Source: Azospirillum sp. TSH58 (GTDB lineage Bacteria > Pseudomonadota > Alphaproteobacteria > Azospirillales > Azospirillaceae). From it: a stretch of 64,000 nucleotides of DNA. This document shows, piece after piece, positions 16,580 to 26,682 of the stretch. Location: NCBI RefSeq assembly GCF_003119115.1, contig NZ_CP022367.1:1846930-1910929 (forward strand). Reading direction: 5' to 3'. Under the pieces are notes generated by a model, which was not told the DNA's origin, did no database searches, and saw only the letters and a program-made list of their open reading frames with translations. Position numbers and translations under genes: made by a program. Every line of letters begins with the position of its first letter. Position 1 is the first letter of the stretch.

Positions 16580-19500
16580 TCAGCCCCGCCGCAGGTCCAG
16601 AGTCATCGGGAACTGCGGGTTGCGCTCCTCCGCCGGCGTGTCCATCGGGCCGGGTGTGTGGCCGAAGGGGAAGAAGCGGGCGAGGCGCCGGCCCTCCGCC
16701 TCGTTGGCGTTGACCGGGAAGGTGTCGTAGTTGCGCCCGCCCGGATGCATGACGTGGTAGGTGCAGCCGCCGATGGAGCGGCCCGCCCACTGGTCCAGGA
16801 TGTCGAAGACCAGCGGCGTGTGCACCGGGATGGTCGGGTGCAGGCAGGACGGCGGCTGCCACGCCCGGTATCGCACGCCGGCCACGAATTCGCCCTCCGT
16901 CCCGGTGGGGATCAGCGGCACGCGGCGGCCGTTGCAGGTGATGGCGTAGCGCGCGTCGGTCAGGCCGGTGACCCGCACCTGCACCCGCTCGACCGAGCTG
17001 TCGACGTAGCGCACGGTGCCGCCGCCGCCCGGCTCCTCGCCCAGCACGTTCCAGGGCTCCAGCGCCATGCGCAGCTCCAGCGCGATGCCGCGCTGGTTGA
17101 CGTGGCCGTAGACCGGGAAGCGGAAGTTCATGTGCGGGTCGAACCAGCGCTCCTCGATGGGATAGCCGTGGTCGCGCAGGTCGGCGACGACGTCCGCCAG
17201 ATCCTGCTGCACGAAGTAGGGCAGCATGAAGCGGTCGTGAAGCTCCGTCCCCCAGCGCACCAGCTTGCCCTTGTAGGGGGCCTTCCAGAAGCGCGCGACC
17301 AGGGCGCGCAGCAGAAGCTGCTGGGTCAGGCTCATCTCCGCGTGGGGCGGCATCTCGAAGGCGCGGAACTCGACCAGCCCGAGCCGCCCGGTGGAGCTGT
17401 CCGGGGAATAGAGCTTGTCGATGCAGAACTCGGCGCGGTGGGTGTTGCCCTGCACGTCGGTCAGCAGGTTGCGCAGCACGCGGTCGACCATCCAGGGCGG
17501 GCAGTTGCCCGTCGCGGCGGCCTTGTCGATCTGGTTGAAGGCGATCTCCAGCTCGTAGAGCGCGTCGTCGCGGGCCTCGTCCACCCGCGGCGCCTGGCTG
17601 GTCGGGCCGACGAACAGGCCGGAGAAGGCGTAGGACAGCGACGGGTGATTCTGCCAGAAGGTGATCAGGCTGCGCAGCATGTCGGGCCGCCGCAGGAAGG
17701 GGCTGTCCGCCGCGGTGGCGCCGCCCATCACCACATGGTTGCCGCCGCCGGTGCCGCAGTGGCGCCCGTCGATCATGAACTTCTCGGCGCCCAGCCGCGA
17801 CTGGCGGGCGTCCTCGTAAAGCTCCAGCGTGTTGCGGACCAGCTCGTCCCAAGTGTGGGAGGGGTGGATGTTCACCTCGATCACGCCGGGGTCGGGGGTG
17901 ACGGCCAGCGAGTTCAGGCGCGGGTCCTTCGGCGGCTGGTAGCCCTCGATCACCACCGGCATGTCCAGTTCGAGCGCCGTCGCCTCGATCTCCGCGAGCA
18001 TCGCCAGATAGTCCTCCAGCGTGTTCATCGGCGGCAGGAACAGGTGGATGCGGCCGTTGCGCGCCTCGCAGGTCAGGGCGGTGCGGACCACCCACCACGC
18101 CGACTTGCCGTGCTCCGGCATCTCGCTGCGCACCTCGGCCATGGCGCGCTGGACGCGCTCGTTCCGCCGGGAGGAGTCGTGGCGTTCGGCCTCCTCGCGC
18201 AAGGCGTGCTGGCGCAGCGGCACCCGGTTCGGCGGCAGCGGCGCCCGCTCCTCGAACGGGTCGGTCTCCCAGGAATAGGGATAGTCCTGCGGCGACACCC
18301 AAGGCAGGGAACCGAGCGGCAGGCGGAAGCCGACCGGGCTGTCGCCCGGCATCAGCAGCAGCCGTTCCTGGCGCAGCGGCCACGCGCTGGACAGCCACAC
18401 CGGCCCCTGCTGGGTCACCTTGCGGTTGATCGGAAGGGCGAAGCCCACCGGCTCGTTCAGGCCGCGGGTGAAGACATGGGCGAGGCGCGCGCGCTCCTCC
18501 TTGTCCTCCAGCTTGCTGTCCAGCGGATCGACGTTGACCGGCAGCAGCGATTCGCGGCGCAGGTAGTGCCACGGGTCCTCGTAGGCGGCGAGGACCAGCG
18601 CCGGGTCGAGCCCCAGCTTCTTGGCCAGCGTGACCAGGAAGGCGCCGGCGTCCTCCGCCGTGTGGCCGTAGTCGGTGTCCTCGCGGGCCAGCAGGTCGCT
18701 GTTCGCCCACAGCGCCTCGCCGTCGCGGCGCCAGTAGACGGTCATCGCCCAGCGCGGCAGCGATTCGCCCGGATACCATTTTCCTTGGCCGAAATGCAGC
18801 AGCCCGCCCGGCGCGAAGCGGTTGGCCAGCCGGTGCACGAGGTCGGCGGCCATCTTGCGCTTGTTGGGCCCGAGCGCCGTGGTGTTCCACTCCGCCCCGT
18901 CCATGTCGTCGATGGACACGAAGGTCGGCTCGCCGCCCATGGTCAGGCGGACGTCGCGGGCGGTCAGCTCCTCGTCGACGCGGTGGCCCAGCGCCTCGAT
19001 CTCCGCCCACTGCCGGGGGGTGTAGGGCTTGGTGACTCGCGGCGCCTCGTAGATGCGGGTGACCGACATCTCATGCCCGAACTCCACCTCGCACTCGTCG
19101 ATGAGGCCGGAGATGGGGGCGGCGGAGGAGGCGTCCGGCGTGCAGGCCAGCGGGATGTGCCCTTCGCCGGCCAGCAGGCCGGAGGTGGGGTCGAGGCCGA
19201 CCCAGCCGGCACCGGGCAGGAACACCTCGGTCCAGGCGTGCAGGTCGGTGAAGTCCTCCTCGGGACCGGACGGGCCGTCGAGCGCCTTCTGGTCGGCGGT
19301 GAGCTGGATCAGGTAGCCGGAGACGAACCGCGCGGCGAGGCCCAGGTGACGCAGGATCTGCACCAGCAGCCACGCCGAATCGCGGCAGGAGCCGGTGCGC
19401 TTGCCCAGCGTCTCCTCGCAGGTCTGGATGCCGGGCTCCAGGCGGATGACGTAGCCGATGTCCTTCTGGAGCCGCTGGTTGACGTCCACCAGGAAGTTGA

Positions 19501-19924
19501 TGGACGCCGCCGGCTCCCGCGAAATGCCGGTCATGTAGTCGGCCAGCAGCGGCCCCGGTTCCTCCACCTCCAGGTAGGGGCGCAGCTCGCGCTCCAGCCA
19601 GGGTTCGTAGGCGAAGGGGATCGTCTGGGCCTTCTCCTCCAGGAAGAAGTCGAAGGGGTTGATCGCCGCGATCTCCGCGACGAGGTCGACCTCGACCACG
19701 AATTCGCGGGTCTTTTCCGGGAAGACGAAGCGGGCCTGATAATTGGACTGCGGGTCCTGCTGCCAGTTCAGGAAATGATGCTTCGGGGTGACGCGCAGCG
19801 AATAGCTGAGGATCGGGGTGCGGCAGTGGGGGGCCGGGCGGAGCCGGACGATCTGTGGTCCCAGATTGACCAAACGGTCGTAACGGTAGACGGTCTTGTG
19901 GTTGAGAGCGACGTGGATCGCCAT
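16580..19924 (-). CDS. large transglutaminase-like protein with DUF2126 domain
   Basis: 1114 residues from the ATG at 19924, where the Bact_transglu_N start MAIHVALNHKTVYRYD begins; 46 further codons upstream are open but lack family character. The N-terminal 300 residues carry the triad Cys180 (RTGSCRDSAW), His229 (DLHAWTEVF) and Asp245 (GLDPTSG). The remaining 800 residues are DUF2126, with DVRLTMGGEPTFVS, GTGGGNHVVMGG and PYKGKLVRWGTELHDRFMLP. First gene of the minus-strand operon with the ATP-grasp/alpha-E fusion and a second transglutaminase. Function is unproven; a peptide-ligation or peptide-removal system is the standing prediction. Confidence 0.88.
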   Translation of the reverse strand: MAIHVALNHKTVYRYDRLVNLGPQIVRLRPAPHCRTPILSYSLRVTPKHHFLNWQQDPQSNYQARFVFPEKTREFVVEVDLVAEIAAINPFDFFLEEKAQTIPFAYEPWLERELRPYLEVEEPGPLLADYMTGISREPAASINFLVDVNQRLQKDIGYVIRLEPGIQTCEETLGKRTGSCRDSAWLLVQILRHLGLAARFVSGYLIQLTADQKALDGPSGPEEDFTDLHAWTEVFLPGAGWVGLDPTSGLLAGEGHIPLACTPDASSAAPISGLIDECEVEFGHEMSVTRIYEAPRVTKPYTPRQWAEIEALGHRVDEELTARDVRLTMGGEPTFVSIDDMDGAEWNTTALGPNKRKMAADLVHRLANRFAPGGLLHFGQGKWYPGESLPRWAMTVYWRRDGEALWANSDLLAREDTDYGHTAEDAGAFLVTLAKKLGLDPALVLAAYEDPWHYLRRESLLPVNVDPLDSKLEDKEERARLAHVFTRGLNEPVGFALPINRKVTQQGPVWLSSAWPLRQERLLLMPGDSPVGFRLPLGSLPWVSPQDYPYSWETDPFEERAPLPPNRVPLRQHALREEAERHDSSRRNERVQRAMAEVRSEMPEHGKSAWWVVRTALTCEARNGRIHLFLPPMNTLEDYLAMLAEIEATALELDMPVVIEGYQPPKDPRLNSLAVTPDPGVIEVNIHPSHTWDELVRNTLELYEDARQSRLGAEKFMIDGRHCGTGGGNHVVMGGATAADSPFLRRPDMLRSLITFWQNHPSLSYAFSGLFVGPTSQAPRVDEARDDALYELEIAFNQIDKAAATGNCPPWMVDRVLRNLLTDVQGNTHRAEFCIDKLYSPDSSTGRLGLVEFRAFEMPPHAEMSLTQQLLLRALVARFWKAPYKGKLVRWGTELHDRFMLPYFVQQDLADVVADLRDHGYPIEERWFDPHMNFRFPVYGHVNQRGIALELRMALEPWNVLGEEPGGGGTVRYVDSSVERVQVRVTGLTDARYAITCNGRRVPLIPTGTEGEFVAGVRYRAWQPPSCLHPTIPVHTPLVFDILDQWAGRSIGGCTYHVMHPGGRNYDTFPVNANEAEGRRLARFFPFGHTPGPMDTPAEERNPQFPMTLDLRRG

Positions 19925-20185
19925 GAAGTTCCACCCGTTGTCTGCGCTGGCCGGTCCCCTGCGGCTCTCCGCCGCACGGACAAGGGCATAGTACCATCGA
20001 AGAGTTCGCGCAGACCAGAGCGCCTTCGCAAACGCGGCACGAACTGGTTGCACAAAAAACATGCAATGTCAGAGTGGATCGGTTGCGTCTTTCATCACCG
20101 CTCCGCCCGCTTTATAAAGACCCGATCCCTGTCCGCCGGCACCGTCCGCCGGAAGGGAGCGACGCAGGCAGGGTGTGCATCGGAA
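19925..20185. other. divergent intergenic region
   Basis: A 261-base spacer between the DUF2126 operon and the divergent gene at 20186. It contains in-frame upstream start options for both genes (ATG 20062 on the minus strand, ATG 20066 on the plus strand), so part of it may be coding. I see no convincing promoter hexamers, palindrome or RNA gene. Confidence 0.4.
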
Positions 20186-21112
20186 ATGGCGACGCTGGCG
20201 GGCCTGTCGATGGGTGGCGGTGCTCCGGCGGGCGATGGAGCGCCCGGCGGTGCCACGCGCGGCGTCGTCACCGGAAAATACTTCAACTTCAACCCGCTGC
20301 CGCCTCCGCCGGATATTCTCGGCAACCCGCTGGTCGTCGCCAACCTGCCGACTCACAAGGCGCCGAAGGAGACGTGGCGCAGCCGGTGGCAGCGCCGGCT
20401 GGCCCGCTTTCACATCGGCAAGCAATCCGCGCAGGTGAAGCGGCGCTGGAAGATGCAGGACACCATCTCCTCGGTGATCGCGTCGGTGTCGCCGTCGGCG
20501 ACCCTTCTCGGCGAACGGGGGGGATCGGAAAAGCGTCCGGCGTCGAGCGTTCCGGTCATCGTGGTCCGGCACCCCTATCACCTGCGTCATGTCTTCGAGA
20601 TGATCCTGCAGACTCCGGACGAGCTTGCGGCGGAACGGCGATTCCTCGAACTGCTGATGGGGCGCGTCCTGCGCAAGTACGGGGAGCAACTCACCCAGAT
20701 CCGCGGCTCCGCCTTCTCTTTCGAGAACGAGGCGCGGGAGTACTTCTTTGCAGGATTCAAGCTGGAACGGCAGATCAAGAAATACACCAGCCCCGACGAG
20801 CGCTTCGCCGCGCTGCAGGCAATCTACGTCAACTATTTTCACGGGCGAAACTATTACCTGTATGCGCTGCTGCGCCGGGAGAAGCTGGCGCCGGACAACA
20901 AGCTGTTCATGCTGAATTCCCGTGCCGTCTACTTCATGGCGCGGATCGGCTGGAACGGGGAACTGCTGGACAAGCCCAACCCGCGGTCCCTGCCCAGCCG
21001 GGAGGACATCTTTTTCCTGGTTCAGCGTGACAAGACGGTCCTTACGCGCTATCGCAGCGACCAGGATTTCCAGCGGCAGGTGAAGGCCGTCCTGGAAGCG
21101 TTTCCGGCGTAA
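20186..21112 (+). CDS. hypothetical protein
   Basis: 308 residues from the ATG at 20186; an in-frame ATG at 20066 would add 40 residues. I do not recognise a family. The first 40 residues are Gly/Pro-rich, then a basic stretch (WRSRWQRRLARFHIGKQSAQ). The region after residue 125 is predominantly helical and rich in Arg, Tyr and Phe (YFFAGFKLERQIKKYTSPDE, YFHGRNYYLYALLRREK). No signal peptide, membrane span or catalytic motif is obvious. The gene is followed 12 bases later by an LprI-like gene, with which it may be cotranscribed. It is divergent from the ATP-grasp/transglutaminase operon. Confidence 0.6.
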   Translation: MATLAGLSMGGGAPAGDGAPGGATRGVVTGKYFNFNPLPPPPDILGNPLVVANLPTHKAPKETWRSRWQRRLARFHIGKQSAQVKRRWKMQDTISSVIASVSPSATLLGERGGSEKRPASSVPVIVVRHPYHLRHVFEMILQTPDELAAERRFLELLMGRVLRKYGEQLTQIRGSAFSFENEAREYFFAGFKLERQIKKYTSPDERFAALQAIYVNYFHGRNYYLYALLRREKLAPDNKLFMLNSRAVYFMARIGWNGELLDKPNPRSLPSREDIFFLVQRDKTVLTRYRSDQDFQRQVKAVLEAFPA

Positions 21113-21124
21113 GGGATTTGTGCG

Positions 21125-21934
21125 ATGCGGGCAGCGATTCTTCTGGCGGGCATGCTGATGGCCGGAACGGCCATGGCGGCGGACACCAGCGGGGAGGACG
21201 CCAAGCCTGCGGACTGCGCCGGTGAAACCCCCATCGCCCTGCTGCTCTGCCGGGATGCATCCCTGGCCGCCACCGCCGAGAAGCTCGAATCGGCGTTGCG
21301 GATGCTGACCGACGAGGCCGGGAAGGCCGGGGAGGAGGCGGTCGCCGCTGGCCAGCGCGCCTGGGTCCAACGGCGGGACGGCGCCTGTCCGGTGGCGGAG
21401 GCCGATCTCGCCGACGCGAAGAAGGTCAAGGAGCGCGCCGCCTGTCTGGCACGCCAGATGGCCGAGCGCACCAAGGCGCTGGAATTGGAACTGGCCGCCC
21501 GCCGCGTCCCGGTGGCCGACGAGCCCCTGACCATTTCGGCGGCCGCCCCGCAACGCCCGGTTCCAGCCAGCGGCCAGGGCCAGACGAAGCCGGGCGCGGC
21601 GAAGCGCAAGGCGAATGTGCCGGCGCTGACCGGCCGCTGGGCCAAGGCCGATCCGGCCACCCGCACGCCGATCGACGATTGCCGGACCTCCTACCTGGAG
21701 ATCACCAGCGACGGTGCCTTCAGCCTGCATGATCCGCGCATCGCCGCCTTTCCCCTGGAAGGCCCGCTGGCGCCCGGCGAGGGCGACGTGGCGGAGGGGC
21801 TGTCCTTCGGCGGAGAGGAAGGGTTGCCGGAGGGCACGCTGCGTCTTGACGCCGCCGACGCGCCGCGGCTGGACCGTCTGTTCCTGACCCTGGATCAACC
21901 GGACTTCGGCGCCACCTTCGTCCGCTGCCGGTAA
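21125..21934 (+). CDS. exported LprI-like protein (DUF1311)
   Basis: 269 residues with a clear Sec signal peptide (MRAAILLAGMLMAGTAMAAD, cleavage after AMA). Residues 30-100 match the LprI/DUF1311 helical domain: two Cys (CAGETPIALLLC) and the ending AAGQRAWVQRRDGACP. LprI of Mycobacterium inhibits lysozyme; most proteobacterial members are uncharacterised periplasmic proteins. The C-terminal half is beta-rich with another Cys pair (DDCRTSYLEI ... FVRCR) and is not recognised. RBS TAAGGGA lies 9 bases before the ATG. Confidence 0.65.
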   Translation: MRAAILLAGMLMAGTAMAADTSGEDAKPADCAGETPIALLLCRDASLAATAEKLESALRMLTDEAGKAGEEAVAAGQRAWVQRRDGACPVAEADLADAKKVKERAACLARQMAERTKALELELAARRVPVADEPLTISAAAPQRPVPASGQGQTKPGAAKRKANVPALTGRWAKADPATRTPIDDCRTSYLEITSDGAFSLHDPRIAAFPLEGPLAPGEGDVAEGLSFGGEEGLPEGTLRLDAADAPRLDRLFLTLDQPDFGATFVRCR

Positions 21935-21949
21935 CGCCGGATTCCGGCT

Positions 21950-21973
21950 GTCAGCTTCCGGTTTTCAGCTGAC
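21950..21973. terminator. hairpin between convergent genes
   Basis: GTCAGCT/AGCTGAC (7-bp stem, 10-base loop) followed by GGTTTTC on the plus strand. It lies between the stop of the LprI-like gene and the convergent aldose epimerase gene, so it may serve both as a weak terminator. Confidence 0.5.
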
Positions 21974-21978
21974 GGTTT

Positions 21979-22917
21979 TCAACGGGCGAGCGGTTCCAGG
22001 CGCAGGCGCAGGGTTCCGCTCAGTTCCTCGCCCGGTTCGAGACGGCGCAGGCCGGCGTCGGACTCCTCCGGGCGGTTGACCGCGTCGGTCATGTGGGACA
22101 CCGGCTCGACGCAGAGATAGTCCGCGTCCGGCGGGGCGTAGACGATGAGATGACCGAACGGCCCCTCCGTCTCGATCGACAGCCGCCGGCCGAGTGTCGG
22201 CCAATCCAGCGCCGCCGCTCCATCCCAGCCGGTGAAGCCGTTGTCCAGGACGGTCCGGTCCATGACGATCCCGTCCGTGAAGTCCCAGCGGGGCGGCACC
22301 GCGGCCCGCTCCACCGGAAGGATGGTCGGGCCGTTCAGCCAGACGCCGCCGACGCGGGCGGTCAGCCGGGTGCCCGGCGGCTTCGGGAAGTAGGGGTGCA
22401 GTCCGATGCCGGCGGGCATCGGCCGGTCGTCCTCGTTGGCGAGGGACAGGGTCAGGCTGGCCCCATCCTCCTCCAGCGCCACGGTCTGGGTCGCGCGGTA
22501 GCGCCAGGGCCAAGCGTCGGCGCGGTGCCGGAAAACCATGCGCGCGGCCGAGTCGGTGGCCTCCTCAATCGTCCAGTCGGCGCGCCAGCCATGGCCGTGG
22601 ATGACGTGAGGGTTGCCGTCCCCGTCGAGCGGCAGCCGCACCCGCCGCCCGTCGAAGGCGAACTCGCCCCCGGCGATGCGGTTGGAAAAAGGCACCAGGG
22701 GAAAGCAGCCCATATCGTTGGCCGAGCCGTGCCGCAGCGCCCAGTCGGAGGCCGGGCGCAGGAGGTCGATGGTGCCGTCCGCGCCCTGCCAGGCGAGGCT
22801 GGTCACGACGCCGCCGCGCCCAGGGCACAGCCTGCACTCCAGGGAACCGTTCGCAGCGCTGCGACGCAGCGTGAGGGTGGGGGCGCCGACTCCCTGGTCC
22901 AACTCGACCTGCTCCAT
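21979..22917 (-). CDS. aldose 1-epimerase family protein
   Basis: 312 residues from the ATG at 22917 (GGGAAA upstream). The galactose-mutarotase fold is supported by NDMGCFPLVPFSNRIAGGEF, HVIHGHGWRADW (catalytic-His region), PAGIGLHPYFPK and the C-terminal CVEPVSHMTDAVNRPEE segment with the conserved Glu/Pro. It interconverts alpha and beta anomers of a hexose in the cytoplasm. The specific sugar is not readable. Monocistronic; divergent from the kinase gene. Confidence 0.85.
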   Translation of the reverse strand: MEQVELDQGVGAPTLTLRRSAANGSLECRLCPGRGGVVTSLAWQGADGTIDLLRPASDWALRHGSANDMGCFPLVPFSNRIAGGEFAFDGRRVRLPLDGDGNPHVIHGHGWRADWTIEEATDSAARMVFRHRADAWPWRYRATQTVALEEDGASLTLSLANEDDRPMPAGIGLHPYFPKPPGTRLTARVGGVWLNGPTILPVERAAVPPRWDFTDGIVMDRTVLDNGFTGWDGAAALDWPTLGRRLSIETEGPFGHLIVYAPPDADYLCVEPVSHMTDAVNRPEESDAGLRRLEPGEELSGTLRLRLEPLAR

Positions 22918-23190
22918 CTGGGTTTCCCGCCGACGGTGTCGGACGCCGGATCGGTTTGGGTATCGCACAGCCCGCAGGGGAAGGGAAGGGCGGTGCTGCG
23001 CGCAAAAGTGTGTCACGAACCACGCCCGATGGGCCCTTGTCCCACCTTTGCGCAAGCGGTCCGGATCGTCGCGCAACCGGACCGTTCGGCCATTTTTCCC
23101 CCCGTATACCGGCTGTTTACCGGATCGCCCTGATCATGGCGGACCGTCCACGCCATCCGCCGCCGTGCCGATCCCGCCCAAAGGCCGCCC
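22918..23190. other. divergent intergenic region
   Basis: A 273-base spacer between the epimerase and kinase genes, presumably holding both promoters. I see no strong hexamer pair, palindrome or RNA structure in it. Confidence 0.4.
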
Positions 23191-25857
23191 GTGTCAATGC
23201 CCGCCTCCAGGACGCCCGCCTCCGCAGGGGCACCCGGCCCCGTCGGCACGCTCGACGAGGCGGCGCTGTGCCACACGCTCGCCGACCATCATGGGGGGCC
23301 GGCGCGGATGGTCATCGGCGTCGTCCTGCGTGCGCATCTCGACGGACTCGTGCTGACCCCGACCGAGCTGATCCACAACAGCCGGCATCTGAAGGCGCTT
23401 CAGGTCAAGACCACGCTGATGGAATCCGCCCTGGGGCGGATCGCCACCGTGCAGGCCCGCCTTCCCGGTCAGGAGGCCAAGGCCCGCCGCCGCGCGCTGG
23501 ACAACGCGGTTGCCGAAACATCGGCGAAGGCGCGCGCCGCCCAGACCGCCTTTTCCGGGCAGGCGCGGGGGCGGGCCCTCATCGACTCGATCCTGCGCGC
23601 CGCGCCGGGAAAGTCGCCGACCGGCGACGCCGGGTTCGACCTGCGGGCGGCGCTCTCCATGGAGCTGGAGGAATGCCGGACCTGGACGTCGAAGCTCGAC
23701 GCGCTGATCCAGCTTTTCCCGGCGGAGCGGCAGGATGCGCTGTCCGTGGCTCTGGATGAGCTGATCGGCGACGTGCTGGCCTCGCCCGCCGCCACCCAGG
23801 AGCTGTTCGGGAACACGCCGGCCGGCGGGGCGCCGATGGTGACGCTGTGCAACCTTCTGTTCGGGCGCGTGCCGATGGACGCGTTCGGGCCGAACCGGCT
23901 GGGCGTCCTCAACGGCCTGTTCCGCCAGGGCCGTCTGCCCGCCGCGCGCGGCATGGTGCTGGAGCGCATCCGGCGCCAGCTCCGCGCGCCGCAAGCGCTC
24001 GGCCGCGGCACGGCGGAGCAGGAATCCGACCTGCTGCGCACGCTGATGGGACATCTGCTGTCCCCGGCGGGGCTGACCGGCGGGGGCGCCATGGCCGACG
24101 CCCTGACCGTCCGCTACTCCCGCCGGCTGGAGCAGGGCGGGGCGAGCGCCTACCGCCGCTCCATCGTCGGGCTCAGCGAAACGCAGGCGGACCTGATCTG
24201 CCGAATCCATTATCTGACCGCGGTCTCCGCGGTGGCCGCCGCGGAGCGGCACAAGGGCGAGATCGTGGACGCGCTGGACGCCGCGCTCAAGAACGAGCTG
24301 CTGGTGGAGAACATGGTGCTCCAGACGCCCGACACGGCGCTGGTCCGGCAGGCCCTGACCGGCGCCGTGGAGGCCATTCGGGGGTCGGCCCTGCCGGACC
24401 ACGACCGGGAGCGGATCGCCGCCCGAGCGGCCTCGGTGGTCGACGAATTCGTCCGCCGGGGCCGGCTCGTCCAGCGGCTGCGCCAGATCGAGCCGCTGCC
24501 GCGCCGCCGCATCATCCGGCTGGCGGAACTGGCCTGCTGCGGTCTGGTCGGCGATGACGGGGCGCTTTCGGTCCTGCGTCAGCATATCCTGGAGACGGTC
24601 CGACAGCCGCAGTTCCAGGCCGAGCTGGCCGCCGCCCAAAGCGACGACATCGCCCAGGCGGAGGTCCGGCGCCTCTACGAACTGCTGGACCGGCTGAGCC
24701 AGATGCCGTTGCCCCCGGCCAAGCCGTCACCGGTTCCTCAGGCGCTGGCCGGCCAGTCGGGGCCGGGCGCCGCCTTCCAACCCTGTGGTGCGACGGCGCT
24801 GCCGACCGTCGTCGCGCCGCCGGCCCGCGGCATCGCTCCTCCGGTCGGTGCCGCCGCGGTGACGGTGGAGGCGCCGGTGATCGCGGCCGCGTCGGGCCTG
24901 TGCCCGGCCTGCTTCGGGCCGAAGGCTCCGCGTGAGACGTGCCGGGATTGCGGGTATCCGGTCCGCGTCCAGAACCGGGCCGGCATCCATCTCCTTCCGG
25001 GAACGCGGCTGCTGGGGCGCTATCTTGTCGGCCGGATCCTGGGGCAGGGGGGATTCGGAGCCACCTACCTCGGCTGGGACGAACGGCTTCAGATCAAGGT
25101 GGCGGTGAAGGAGTTCTATCCGGCCAATCTGGTGTCCCGCGTCCCGGGATCGCCGGGAGTCGTTCCCTTTTCCGACGAGCACGCGCGGGGCTTTGCCGCC
25201 GGACTGGCGAAGTTCCTGGAGGAGGCGCGGATGCTCGCCCGCCTGCGCGAGGTGAAGGAGATCGTCAGCGTTCAGGATTTCTTCGAGGAGAACGAGACCG
25301 CCTACCTTGTCATGGAACTGCTCGACGGACGGACCCTGAAGCGGCATGTCGCCGAAAGCGGCGGGCGGCTCGTGGCGCGGCAGACGCTGACGCTGCTGTC
25401 GCCGATCATCAAGGCGCTGCACGCCGTGCACGAACAGGGACTGATCCACCGCGACATCAGCCCGGACAACATCTTCCTCACCAGCTCCGGTGAGCGCAAG
25501 CTGCTGGATTTCGGGGCCGCGCGCCACGCCGCGGGCAAGAGCGCCGACCTGACGGTGATCCTGAAGCCGGGCTATGCGCCGCCCGAGCAGTACGCGCCGG
25601 ATGGGAAGCAGGGGCCTTGGACGGACGTCTACGCGCTGTGCGCCACCGTCTACTACGCCCTGACCGGTAAGACACCGCCCGACGCGACCAGCCGCTTCAT
25701 GAACGACCGGGTGCCCCGTCTGGCCGAAGGCGGCGCCACGGTGCCGCCGGGATTCGAGAAGGTGCTGCTGGGCGGCCTGTCGATGCGCTGGCAGGATCGG
25801 CCCCGCAGCATGCGGGATCTCCTGGTGGCGCTGACCGCGGCGATGAACGGGCCGTGA
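23191..25857 (+). CDS. Hanks-type Ser/Thr protein kinase with zinc ribbon and long N-terminal helical region
   Basis: 888 residues from a GTG at 23191 (ATG two codons later also possible). Residues 1-520 are helical, Ala/Arg-rich and not recognised. A Pro/Ala linker leads to a zinc ribbon at 571-590 (CPACF ... CRDCGYP). The C-terminal kinase domain (about 608-885) is intact: GQGGFGATYLGWD loop, VAVKEFYP Lys, HRDISPDN with Asp755, DFG at 773-775 and APPEQYAPDG. No transmembrane segment is obvious, so it is probably cytoplasmic, unlike PASTA kinases. No phosphatase or FHA gene is adjacent. The zinc ribbon may bind a partner or sense redox/zinc. Confidence 0.85.
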   Translation: MSMPASRTPASAGAPGPVGTLDEAALCHTLADHHGGPARMVIGVVLRAHLDGLVLTPTELIHNSRHLKALQVKTTLMESALGRIATVQARLPGQEAKARRRALDNAVAETSAKARAAQTAFSGQARGRALIDSILRAAPGKSPTGDAGFDLRAALSMELEECRTWTSKLDALIQLFPAERQDALSVALDELIGDVLASPAATQELFGNTPAGGAPMVTLCNLLFGRVPMDAFGPNRLGVLNGLFRQGRLPAARGMVLERIRRQLRAPQALGRGTAEQESDLLRTLMGHLLSPAGLTGGGAMADALTVRYSRRLEQGGASAYRRSIVGLSETQADLICRIHYLTAVSAVAAAERHKGEIVDALDAALKNELLVENMVLQTPDTALVRQALTGAVEAIRGSALPDHDRERIAARAASVVDEFVRRGRLVQRLRQIEPLPRRRIIRLAELACCGLVGDDGALSVLRQHILETVRQPQFQAELAAAQSDDIAQAEVRRLYELLDRLSQMPLPPAKPSPVPQALAGQSGPGAAFQPCGATALPTVVAPPARGIAPPVGAAAVTVEAPVIAAASGLCPACFGPKAPRETCRDCGYPVRVQNRAGIHLLPGTRLLGRYLVGRILGQGGFGATYLGWDERLQIKVAVKEFYPANLVSRVPGSPGVVPFSDEHARGFAAGLAKFLEEARMLARLREVKEIVSVQDFFEENETAYLVMELLDGRTLKRHVAESGGRLVARQTLTLLSPIIKALHAVHEQGLIHRDISPDNIFLTSSGERKLLDFGAARHAAGKSADLTVILKPGYAPPEQYAPDGKQGPWTDVYALCATVYYALTGKTPPDATSRFMNDRVPRLAEGGATVPPGFEKVLLGGLSMRWQDRPRSMRDLLVALTAAMNGP

Positions 25858-25883
25858 AGGCCGGAAGCGGTGCGGCAGGAAAC

Positions 25884-25909
25884 GGGGCGGCGCGCGGTTT
25901 CACCGCCCC
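25884..25909. terminator. GC-rich hairpin between convergent genes
   Basis: GGGGCGG/CCGCCCC (7-bp stem, 12-base loop) between the kinase stop and the cyclophilin stop. There is no U-tract, so termination is only probable. Confidence 0.35.
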
Positions 25910-25957
25910 AATCGCCTGAACGGGACCGCCGCGATCGGCGATCCCGCCCCGCCGCCG

Positions 25958-26509
<552 letters not shown>

Positions 26510-26682
26510 GCGAAACACTCCGATGTGCCGATTCCGCGGACGCGACCATAGGGGAAACCGACGCGGATGCAAAGACGCCCTGCGGGGCTGCCTTCATCGG
26601 CGGATATTCGACTCTTGGCCCACCGCCGACCAACCGCCGACCAACCGTTATCGCAGCTCTGCACGGTCGCGCCGCGCCCGCG

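Noticed and set aside
16475..21112. Very long plus-strand open frame (over 1500 codons)
   Set aside because: Antisense to the DUF2126 gene; only its last 309 codons (20186-21112) look like a protein. High GC makes long antisense frames common here.
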